From Hanleya hanleyi (taxonomy: Eukaryota > Mollusca > Polyplacophora > Lepidopleurida > Hanleyidae): 64,000 bases of DNA. The translations under genes were made by a program, and so were the position numbers. Location: assembly GCA_036873755.1 (NCBI GenBank), contig JAVTVY010045434.1, positions 156,554-220,553 on the forward strand, read 5' to 3'. Position 1 is the stretch's first letter. Each line of letters opens with the position of its first letter. Below, piece by piece: positions 33,040 to 42,863 of the stretch. The notes under the pieces were generated by a model that searched no databases, was not told the origin of the DNA, and was given only the letters and a program-made list of their open reading frames with translations.

Positions 33040-34337
33040 TTGACGGTTGAACGTCGACTGTGCGTGTTTTGGGAATATGCTTGCATGTATAGACAGTAAC
33101 GCCCATCAACGCTTAGCTTAATGCTTCAACGCCCTGGTGAACTAGCTCAGAAGCTCTGATTTTCATGGAATTGCCACCAATACATCGAAATGCAGTGACG
33201 CCATCAACGCCCGTCGTTACGACTTAACGCCCGTCTCAACGCCTTAACGCCCTATCTTTGCGCCTTAACGCCCGTCTCAGCGCCTTAACGAGCGATAAAG
33301 GGGACTTGGAGGATGATTGACCTTTGACCCCTGCGGACACCCATACCTGGTGCACTCGCACTCTGGTGTACCCTATGCCCTACGGGCTATACGGTACAGG
33401 GTGCATCAGCGATGGCTTTGATGCTCTATACTTGAAACTGGTTGCAATGTAAATACATTGTAATATGAAAGTCCCAAGTAAAAATGTAGAAAATTAATAA
33501 TTGACAATCTTTGACCTTGACCTCTGGTGACCTAATTACCTCGAAATGTAGCTTAACTAATCCCTGAATAGACGTAAGACATGACCATTAGCATTTGGAG
33601 TAGTTATTTGTCAAAATATGCAACTAATTTCAAGCTGTCCAACTTCATACAATTTTGCCTGTTTTTAGCGCTATAAAAAGACCATTTTTGAAAATGCGTC
33701 AAAAACAGTTATGTGCCATAGTCTAAATAATAATAAACTTCGCTTGCTTAGACTTATTATAGACTTGGGTACTCCTTGGCTTCCATTTGAACACATTTAG
33801 GTTAAGAAAGTCCCATTGGTATGGTATCTGCAGCGAGTTTTCCTACAGGTGGTCATGTTTTAGACAGGGATCAGATTTCGTGACCGTTTGACCTCTGGTG
33901 ACCTACATAATTGACATATTAACATATAACAGATACCAACATATAGAGGATCAGATTACCAACATTTCGAGTGGCCAAATGTCACTATATCACCATCACT
34001 TGCAAAGTTATTCAACTTTATATTTCCCCTACCCCCAAATCTGGCCCCTCAGATTGGACTCGGGTGTCCATCTTTAAGAGGTGATTACTACCATTAAGCT
34101 GTGAGTCCCGCATTGCTTTCAAAGTTTTTTTCCATCTATGGATATGGGGCTTCCACAAAAACATAATGAGAATTTGCCACCCCAGGTGGTACCGATATCT
34201 GGTCTGGCTCATGGACTAAATAGGCTTCTGGTCCTTGACTAGGTAAATAAGCATACCAAATTTGGAATTCTTCGGTGGAACCGTTTTCCGGCTATCACGC
34301 TTACGTACGGACGTACGGACGTACAAGACGACGACAA

Positions 34338-34367
34338 TACCCCATGGCCAAAATTGGCCGAGGGGTA
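34338..34367. other. Tail hairpin of element 4
   Basis: Outer stem TACCCC/GGGGTA, inner stem GGCCAA/TTGGCC, followed by AAAA and preceded by GACGACAA. Compared with 13310, the inner stem is one pair longer with matching changes on both sides. Confidence 0.75.
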
Positions 34368-34543
34368 AAAACTGCTGAGGCAAAGTTATTTTTGCTAAAG
34401 CATGGGCCTCGGCATTGCTGATTGCTGTGGCTAATTGAGGGGACTGGATACATGTGGATATGAAGATTTATAGAATATTTCATTGCTGTTTGTTGAGCAG
34501 CTTTACTGTTAAGAGTGGTTTGATAACGATTAGTGGAAAAAGT

Positions 34544-34963
34544 CAGGGCATGATCTAGACTTTTAATTCAGGCACCCATACGCAGCGCAGAATGTGGCAA
34601 GTTATAGTGAAATAGGCCACGATGCAGATCTGTCGAAGCCATGGAGGCTCTGGAAGTATTAAATGGTCTAAATACAGTTTGACAACATGATATTTAGCAA
34701 CATTACTTGCATTACCATTGATTTCAGCGTGTTCAGAGACAGAAATTCCTAAAAAAAAATTTAAAAAAAATTATTTGGCTGCCCAAACTCATTATAATGG
34801 GATCAAAACAGCCTGGATTAGGCCCTGAAAGCCTAAATTAGCATCATTACTTGCATTACTATTGGTTTCAGCATGTTCAGAGAGGTAATTTCCTAAACAA
34901 GTTTTTTTTTTGTGTGCCTAAACTCGCTATAATGGACTCAAAAACAGCCTGGATCAGGCCCCG
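34544..34963. mobile_element. hAT-like MITE, 420 bp, with duplicated 3' half
   Basis: Related to 21064-21373. The ends are CAGGGCATGATC and inverse CGGGGCCTGATC, with the 5-bp target duplication AAAGT at 34539-34543 and 34964-34968. The right ~135 bp occurs twice (first end at about 34828, second at 34963), so the element has two tandem right ends. Confidence 0.8.
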
Positions 34964-37489
34964 AAAGTCTAAAAATGCAAAACAGATAGTATTTAATCAG
35001 GTAAAATATAATTCAATTCGGAAAGGCTTTATCTTCCTCGTTCCACAGGGGCATGTTGGTGCAGAGAACTTCCGGTAAGTACTAAAGGCTCTCACACTTA
35101 GTTTCAGTAATTGAATATTCTGATTTCTAGAAAGTTATCATTCTAAAGATGCAGAATCTATCTGTTCATGTTGGAAATATAAACAGTATAGGTTTCAAAC
35201 AAATATTCTGGAATAGTTAATCAATATATTTATCAAAATAATTTTATGTGCGCATGTGGTAAAAGTGAAACCGAGACAACTACTTTCACGAAGCAGCTTT
35301 TCAAACATCTAACCTTAAAGGGCATCATTTGTTCAGGGAGAGATAAGACACTTTCCAGAAAGAGCTACATGCAGGTAGATATAAAGAGAAGATGTACAAT
35401 GTTATTGCTGTATGTTGACTATAATAATCCTGCTGACCAAGTTGGGACCAACAGACACGTGCAAAGTAATATGCTCTGCTCCATTCACAAGGAGCATACA
35501 GTGCATAGGTGTACAAATTATTTTGTCTGCATCGCAGTGTGCAGTGTGGGAACAAACCACAACTTTATTAGATCTTGCAGAGGAAATCTCTGCTCGCCAA
35601 TTCTATTTCCGTATCCGTCTCTCAGTACTCGTGGGTAGCAGATCAAAGGATTGAATCTTTGGAAAGAGATTGTCTCCAGGCTCTGAATGTTCAAACCTTA
35701 CAAATTCTTTCATCAAAATTTACAAGACTGCAGTTAAGAGCTAAATTACAACAATCTCTTGCAAGATTCTGTGCATGATCACATAATTGTTGCCTATCTA
35801 TGCCACTAGCTCCTTGACTTGTCAGTTTCACTTGAAGGCCAAATTTCATTGGTTGCCTACGTAATGGATTGCTATCACTTTCTTGAGTCTTGACTCAAAT
35901 TGCTTCGTTGTTCCGCAAATTTCTGTGGGTTGACAGATCGGTTATCCCGATGACAGGCTGTTACTATGATTAAGTTAAACTCGGAAGAGCATGTCAGCTG
36001 AACGACTTCCGGCTTGGCTTCATTGATACTGCACGCAAGTGAAATATTGTAAACATGCTCTCAACTCCGAGATTACTCCAACAATACGAACCTTCCCTCT
36101 AAACAATAATAACCTCTTGTTTCTTAACAATAACCCGAAAAACTATTAATCAATAAATTACACTGACTGTTTCTGCTGCTAACAAAGCTATGTTCTTGAT
36201 GTTCTCGTGTTTTTGATGACTAAAGTTCGTGTATAGAAATCTTTTAGTGTGTGATCAATACGATCTGACTACTGCCTGTGTAGGAGTGACAGCTTCACAA
36301 GTGAACCGTTAATGCAAATCAAAGTGATATGTTCCAATTAATTATTGTAAGTAGGATAATTGTACATGCAGTTTAATGATATAGATAACCGTTATTCGAG
36401 GCAAGTTTGGGAATTAAAGAAATTAACCAGTTGTTTATTGTTGAGTTATGCCATGGCCTCTCCCTCTACCCCTTAAACTACTGTCTGAAAAGCCACATTT
36501 GAAATTGATTGAGCTGGCCAATCAAAAGTTGTTTTGAAACCTACATGTACATCATGCTATGTTATCCACTTGAAAACACTTGACTGCTGACACAGTTTCT
36601 AGATCCTGTGATGAGGTTGCTATCAAATGTGTATGATAAATGCGAAGAGCACAAATTAATATCACTCCTAAGTCAATGCAAGTCCTCAATGTAGAGCTTA
36701 CATTGGTGAATGGCCACTCCTAATCATTATGTTAGTCAGAGACCAGTACTCCTCCTGTCCATTGGACAGGCAATTCAGACAGACAAAATTGGAAAATTTA
36801 ACATGAAATAGGGAAATCGGGAATAGGAACTGTCCAAAATCTGATATTTGTACAGGTGTATATTAAATCCTGGCTAACACCCTGCTCTTACTATCATGGA
36901 TGGTTGTCCCACCAAATTGTGTATATTTCTTATTCTGTGGAATACTAAACTAGCAAAATTAACAAATTAATAACTAGGACACTACATTTAGTGTCAGGTA
37001 CATGTATGCAGAGGATACATTCCAATTCATCTCACTGTCAGTGTGCGTATGATCTGGAACCCACATGGGTGTGTTGAAAACCACCTGTGTCAGTCTGGGT
37101 TGGGAAGTTCCTATTTCCTGGAGTGAAATCCCATCTCATCTAAGATCAGTTTTAAGACTTGTCTGGTAAAGGTGGGCTGTGACACTTTAACCCAGATCTA
37201 ATCTACATGGGATAACTGACAATCCAGGATGAGCAATACACAATAGAACTAGAAGCTGGATATGCTCTCGAGCATTGTTTTCAGCGAGCACTTAACACTG
37301 CTGTTAAGTTGATAAATAGGTATATTATATCAATTGATGTGCACAGGTGTGAATGGTGAAGAAACAATATCACATTATCTTTTTGTCAGGTCATACTGGG
37401 CTGTTGTTGTTGCATTCCCAATCAGAATCAAACCTGCCTTAATATTCTGCATGATTATATCCTTCTGGTTGGTATTGTTATTTCACTGG
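34964..37489. other. Host intron or intergenic, no gene seen
   Basis: The next minus-strand exons of the kinase subunit gene should lie at lower coordinates. I searched by eye for its cAMP-binding motifs and did not find them here. The open frame at 35246-35638 has no recognisable domain. Confidence 0.4.
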
Positions 37490-37495
37490 ACTTAC

Positions 37496-37537
37496 CTTTC
37501 TTTCAAACATGGCATCTAGCACTTCGTGCATCTGTTC
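37496..37537 (-). CDS. PRKAR2: PKA regulatory subunit (RII type), exon 4 of those seen
   Basis: A 42-bp exon on the minus strand encodes EQMHEVLDAMFERK, the conserved segment that leads into the first cyclic-nucleotide-binding domain of cAMP-dependent protein kinase regulatory subunits. The acceptor is CAG before GAA (37538-37540) and the donor is GTAAGT (37490-37495). Its phase 0 start joins exactly to the exon at 38413-38496, which ends in LDQ. The cAMP-binding pockets themselves would be in further exons at lower coordinates, which I could not find. It is far shorter than any frame a Met-to-stop search would report. Confidence 0.85.
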
Positions 37538-38412
37538 CTGTCGAAGAGATAGGCAGAATTCATGAGAAACGATTACAATCAGATGACAAACTACAACATG
37601 TACATGAGCATTCTGCAAAACGTTCATACTTTTACCCGATGTCTATGATTGATGTCACAGAAAGTGTACCACACACTCTCATTGCAATGAAAATTGTACC
37701 ACATCTGGAAATGTATGCCCAAATTGGTCATTTAATTTGTATCATTTTCTCCAATATCCATATAAGACAATGTACTATATAAGACCCCGGAGAACCGGGG
37801 GGGCGGGGGGTACTTTCAGCCCCCACCTCAATTTGTTACCTTTCAGAGGTACTCCTTATTGTACAAAACATTATGTTTCGTGACCGATTAAAAACATATA
37901 GATTATTTGAATACTGTTATAAAATTCATGACCTAGGCAGCCGGAAATCGGTGTAGATGTAGTCCTGTTGAGGAGTCAGTCAAATATCAACCAACAAGTG
38001 CTATTTTTCTGTAAGTTCATAACTAGCCATTTGGCATGATGGTCAACCAAAGACTTGAGGTGCCCATCATCACAACGGCCGATCAGCCATGCTGATTGCA
38101 ACAACATGCCAATAACCTGAGAGATTACCACCTCAATTCCATGGTAACCTTGTAAATATGTTGCTGAGCTCATTCTTCATTTTCTAGCCTGGCTGTATAC
38201 ATATGCTGTATGCCCAGATAATTGTGTCCTTAGCTTGTCTGCTACAGGAAATGTCTATCCAAATTACAGCCAATTTGTAGTTTACTGATATAACTGACCC
38301 TGTAGTGTAATGGTCTATCTCTAAACCCCACTTAATGGTATGACAAGGAGTCAATTAGGTCTCTTGAATAATCACCTCATTATAGACAATGTCCAGTTTT
38401 CCAGAAACTTAC

Positions 38413-38496
38413 TTGGTCTAATGAGCGGAATAGTAAGATGTTTTTAATGGCCTCATTCAGCCGTTGTCTCTGCTCATCTGACTTGGGGTGAACGAT
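38413..38496 (-). CDS. PRKAR2: PKA regulatory subunit (RII type), exon 3 of those seen
   Basis: An 84-bp exon of 28 codons ([13 protein letters not shown], then [15 protein letters not shown]), phase 0 at both ends, with acceptor CTGCAG and donor GTAAGT (38407-38412). The block HPKSDEQ...ILLF..LDQ is diagnostic of RII-type regulatory subunits, which bind two catalytic subunits and release them on cAMP binding. RI-type chains have a different sequence here. It is separated from the next exon (37496-37537) by an 875-bp intron. Confidence 0.9.
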
Positions 38497-39619
38497 CTGC
38501 AGAAGAAAATATTGTGAATTATAATACAATATGTATCTGCTTCGATGTGAATGCCTCCGCTCCAGATCCAAGAAAAACATCCACCATTCCAGTTAAATAT
38601 TCGGCTGTGTTCTGAACCAGAGACTACGTGGTTGGTGAATAGATAGCACTATTTTGTTGCTATATAAACTAGCTGATTACCCATTATAATGTTATTTTTG
38701 ATGGGGAAAATGACTACTTCCAAATACTAATAATTTTGATTGAAATTAACAGTTCATCACATAAATATGATGTGCACAAGTTCAAAGCTGCTTAGCATGA
38801 CTAAAGAAGTTTCAAGGGCCTCAGGTAAAAATTGTGGGACTAGCTGATTATCCAATATTGCCAATTCTGCCCTGAAATTGATGAGCAGAATTGCAACACT
38901 CATGATTGCTGTTGAAAGTATGAGCCGATGCACTCGTAAAGGGACAAGTAATTCTCCGTCTAATGATGTTTGAAGTTTCATTATCTGATTTCCACGCCTA
39001 TGAGAATTCACCTTCCTGATCGTCATCACTAATGTACATTCCATATAAGTTTGATCAGCATACATCAGTCCCCATTGAGTTTTCTGTTCCTGTCTGTAAC
39101 ATCATATGACATTAACATCATCTTACTAATGATGTATGTATGTATATACTCCTCTTCAGCTTACTGGGGTCATAAGAACCACACCTTTGACAGGGAGACA
39201 TGTAGGTGGGTAGATAGGTCGGTAGCCATTTTTAACAAATTATTTTTGGCATGTACATGTATGTTAATTTGACAAAGTTCTTTAAAAATGAAGCTTTGAA
39301 ATCTATCTCCTGCCCTCTACATCTACATTACATAATAACAGTACATGTAGGACCTGGTCTAACTCTTTATTGTCGAACTGGACTGCGTGCGGCAATAATC
39401 CGCACAGAAAATTTACATTTTAAAGCAAAAAAAACTAACAGAAAAATATAAAAAAAATTTATGGAAACTTTGATTTAACCAAATACATGTAACTTGTCAC
39501 GTACATATTAGCTATCACTTTAACAGGAGACAATGGCAATACTGACAGAAACTTTCTCTCAATGATGGTTGGAAGCTAAGTTTTCTTGTTTGAATTATTA
39601 CAGCGATTGCCGTACTTAC

Positions 39620-39672
39620 CTTTTCCTCGTGTTCATCGTCATCAGCCTCTGGGTCGTACCGTTCTGCAGACA
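39620..39672 (-). CDS. PRKAR2: PKA regulatory subunit (RII type), exon 2 of those seen
   Basis: A 53-bp exon encodes (V)SAERYDPEADDDEHEEK, the acidic linker just after the inhibitor site. The acceptor is TTTCAG and the donor is GTAAGT (39614-39619). It begins with two bases of a split codon (G|TG), which fits the one base left by the exon at 49231-49281. It is followed by a 1,123-bp intron. The YDPEADDD stretch matches RII linkers (for example insect RII) much better than RI. Confidence 0.88.
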
Positions 39673-39844
39673 CTGAAATTACACAAACACACATACGGTT
39701 TACCACTTCAACTAAACTGTCATCTCACCATTTAGTATGTACACGGGTCTAGGACTTGTATTACACAACTCAAAATTTCTGATGCATACACATCCACGTA
39801 CATGGTAAGGACATCACACTGAAAAATGCAATCAGCTTCAATAA

Positions 39845-40285
39845 TAAAAGTGAGTGCAGTGAGTATGATTTAATGTCACTTTCAACAAGCGAGTGAGCGA
39901 GTGAATAGAATTTAACGTCGCTTTCAACAATATTTCAGCTATATTGCGACGAAGCCACCCAGCCAAGTTGTGTTCCTGCTACTTCAAAGAAGAAATTTTT
40001 GAAGCAGCATGGAACCAGACACCCTCCATCCATCATATAAAGCACTGAGGACAGCACACAAGACACAGACAGGAAGCTTACATGGTGCAATAAAGACAAG
40101 TGATATTAAAGTGCTAGACATCACATTATCAAGTTCCTGTTGCTTCTCAGCAAAATGCATTGAAGCAACAGGAACCCGTGCCCACCCAACCACCCGCCAC
40201 TTTCAACAATCTTTCAGTCATATCACGCAGTGAGTGAATTTAATTGTTTTATCGTCACTTTCAACAATATTTCAGTCATATCACA
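39845..40285. mobile_element. Molluscan-type SINE pieces
   Basis: GTGAGTGAAT...CTTTCAACAATATTTCAG(T/C)CATATCAC-type blocks occur at about 39870, 39900-39950, 40195-40228 and 40230-40283. The block resembles a very common gastropod/bivalve repeat (AGTGAGTGAGTTTA...GCAATATTCCAGC). Boundaries and tail are not clear. It lies just upstream of the 39620-39672 exon, in the intron. Confidence 0.5.
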
Positions 40286-40289
40286 AAGT

Positions 40290-42153
40290 TTGGGTCTTAT
40301 TTACTTTTCACAACCTGGGAACCCCACAGGTAGGGTCATATTCCTTTCTACACTTGGCACTCCAGACAGTCCCCCAATATGACAAGCTGTCTGAGGAGCA
40401 GAGCCCCTTGAATTCTTACCATCCTGGGGTGTGCACAACTATACCACAGGTGAATCCCTGGGTGTCCCCAAGGGGCTGATACTATAAGAGGAGATTACAT
40501 TGTATAACGAACTCAAATTTGAAAAAAATTCTGTGGTGCTTTGCAGGCCTGGTCATATTTTTGATATCCCAGATATATTTTGAGAGCTGTAGACAGAAGC
40601 TCTAGATGTATACTGTGGCTGCCAACGCTATCCTGAAGGGTGCTTTTTGAATTGACCTGCAATGAATACCTGATCAAACAGATTTCATGTGAAAGTAGGT
40701 GAGCTGGAAGGACTTTTAATAGAATGACTGAACTGTTAAACATTTGCCATACACAATATGATGAAGATTATGATCGAAATCTTCTGTATTGTAAAGCTCT
40801 GCTTCCTGAACCAGCTACTGTCAATACATTATTAGAAACCTATTAGCAGCACTAAGGGATTTAAGCTATGTGGAACTATGACTTATTCACTGAGCCAAGT
40901 GTTGTGGGATCGTGCCCCCAGCCGTCTTCTGGCAGGTAGAGTGTTTGCGAAGCGATGCTGGGACGTGCCACAAGGTGATCAGTGAATCAGGCCTGGAATT
41001 CGATCACAGACCACAGAGAGTTAGTCTCCCTCTCAGAATCCCTCGTCTGGTCATGTCGATCCATTCAAACCACAAAATGTTTTCTTAACGGGTCGCATTT
41101 AGCCTGGTCGTGGAAACGTTGCTTCAGCGATCTACCTCCTCATCAGATCCCTTGAATGGTGTGTAAAACGTGACTGGGGGTAGAGCTAGCCTCGACCACT
41201 CTAACCACGAGGCTGTGGGTCTTGTAGAACATAACCTTTATATTCAGAATGAGGGCAAAACGTGAAGGAAAAAAAAATTGCAGGAAAATGTGTCCTTGTC
41301 TAGTGCAAACAAAGTGAATGTGTTCACTGAGATTACATTAGAGCTTTGCCAGATAACAGCAGCTGAAAAACAACATGACTGTATGTGTAAATAAGGGATC
41401 AGCTGTATAGGATGAGAAGAGCTCAGTTGATCCTTATTTGCTGAACCTTAATTTACATGTAAATATTTTGCCTGGATGTGTGTTACTGGTTACCGACCGT
41501 TACACATATAGGCCCTATACTTCTAGAGATGAACAGTCCCAAATTTTGTTACGTTCTTAAAGTAAACTTCACAAACCAACAATGCAACACTCACCAATAC
41601 TTTTAAGGTACCGTACATGTATTTATCAAAAATAATTGACTGTTTAGATTCATATAATATGCCTTTCAAACAAAATTAGCCTGCCTCATTATTTTTTTTC
41701 TGATTTTCTCATGGAAACGATTTTATGAAAGTTCAAAATTCAAGCATTTTAAAAAAATAACATTTGACTGTCTTTCAATGAATTGATGAATAATTCAAAG
41801 TGGAGGTAAGCATGGAATAAATGAGGCACCCTTACAATCATGTATATGTTATGTAGAATGCTATGTACAAATTTCATGACTTTACCATTTATGCAGAATA
41901 CCACAGAATACATGTATTAGAAGGCCAATCTGAAAAGCGTGGTAAACAATCTAACAGTGAAAACAAGCAAACACTCGATATGTGACTGGTAGTATCTTCA
42001 ACCAAACTGAGCAACTTAAAAACCAGTCTGCAGTTTTAATTTCAATATTATTTGTTAAAAAGTTGGAAGTAAATTACATGATCAAATGATCATCATATGT
42101 TAGATGAACATGCATGGATCACCTGCAGTGCTCAATGACTACTCCAGTCTCAA
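40290..42153. other. Intron sequence, no exon seen; possible old SINE
   Basis: Within the 9.6-kb intron. A stretch at 40907-41232 read on the minus strand starts with GTGGTTAGAGTGG, an A-box-like word, but I find no convincing B box, so a SINE is only suspected. Confidence 0.3.
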
Positions 42154-42863
42154 CACAGTGACTTGGGTGGCAGGGGGTGTCTTCGTCATGTTGTTGTGAT
42201 TTTATATATATTTTTTTTTGCAAGAATATATTTATTTCCCACCTTTTTTAATACACCACAATGACAGTAGATGTCATAAAAATGCTTTCTATACTCCCTA
42301 CATCGATCTACATGTACATACCCCTCCTCTACAAAATCTCCGTCTCTAATGACAAGTGCGGTAACTATAATGTTAAAGCCGTCTACCGACTTTCGCCACG
42401 AATCCCGGTACACAGGGTAATTCCGGTGTCTGCAGACAACCAACAGTAAATGGATGAGCAGACGTGAACTAGGGTGAAAACTCAACAGGCGTGGAGAATG
42501 CCATGAGGTAAGTTTTCCTGCATTCGAAGCCGTTCGGCCTCGATTTCAAAAGTCTTCGGAAATCTTTTATCAGTTACTGGAAAACAGCCATATCGTGGAG
42601 AATGTATTACCGCGGACTGTACCGGGATTCGTGGCGAATTCTTTAACATTATAGTTACCGCACTTGTCATTAGAGACGGAGATCTAGTAGAGGAGGGGTA
42701 TGTAGATCGATGTAGGGCATATAGAAAGCATTTTTATGATATCTAGTCATTGTGGTGTATGAAAAGGTGGGAAATAATTATATTGTTGCAAAAAAAAAAG
42801 TATATATAATCACAACAACAACAACATCGACGAAGACACCCCCGCCACCCAATTCACTGTGAT
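42154..42863. mobile_element. Foldback MITE with CACAGTGA ends
   Basis: The arms of ~250 bp (42154-42417 and 42617-42863) are inverted copies; the left arm has a ~14-base extra piece near 42390. The ends read CACAGTGA.TTGGGTGGC. The direct repeat TCTCAA flanks it (42148-42153 and 42864-42869). It is intronic in the kinase subunit gene. Confidence 0.7.

Larger units (their letters stand above)
29515..33300. repeat. GGCGTT-rich modules (four clusters)
   Basis: Clusters of GGCGTTAAGGCGTT-like words are found at 29515-29600, 31111-31215, 32096-32235 and (inverted) 33105-33300. The last three also share an ATTTC...GACAATTCCATGAAAATCAGAGC-like block just ahead of, or near, the zinc-finger gene copies. 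They could be promoter elements or protein-binding repeats; this is inferred from position only. Confidence 0.6.
28592..34219. mobile_element. 5.6-kb imperfect palindrome carrying RT and zinc-finger remnants
   Basis: 28592-29598 is repeated in inverse orientation at about 33225-34219, and 31111-31855 at about 32447-33200. The left arm has an extra ~1.5 kb (29599-31110) that includes an RT pseudogene. On the right the two flanks are nearly joined, so either the RT block was inserted on the left or it was lost on the right. Small differences throughout show that the arms are not an exact recent copy. A middle part (about 31856-32440) has (TTG)n tracts and a third copy of a GGCGTT-rich module. 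The palindrome sits inside element 4. No clear target duplication is visible, and the class is unknown. Confidence 0.75.
24848..34372. mobile_element. ~145-160-bp tandem array with hairpin tail (element 4), three times interrupted
   Basis: Units are anchored by GATGTATACCAA-like blocks at about 24953, 26822, 26982, 27129, 28323 and 28473. After removing the insertions the spacing is about 137-160 bp. Inserted are a hAT-like element (25096-26814), a TTAA-flanked element (27158-28216) and a 5.6-kb palindrome (28592-34219). After the palindrome comes the tail: ATACCAAATTTGG, (CGTA/CGGA)n at 34301-34324, then ACGAC, the hairpin at 34338-34367 and AAAA. The TATACCAAA block is also found in elements 1 and 3. 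Confidence 0.7.

Noticed and set aside
35055..35080. 26-bp plus-strand micro-exon (TTCCACAG...GTAAGT)
   Set aside because: Splice-like ends alone are weak evidence; no homologous peptide.
40907..41232. tRNA-derived SINE in the kinase intron
   Set aside because: Only an A-box-like word is convincing; no B box, tail or target duplication.
42154..42190. Functional RAG recombination signal
   Set aside because: The heptamer CACAGTG is present, but no nonamer at 12 or 23 bp and no RAG context.
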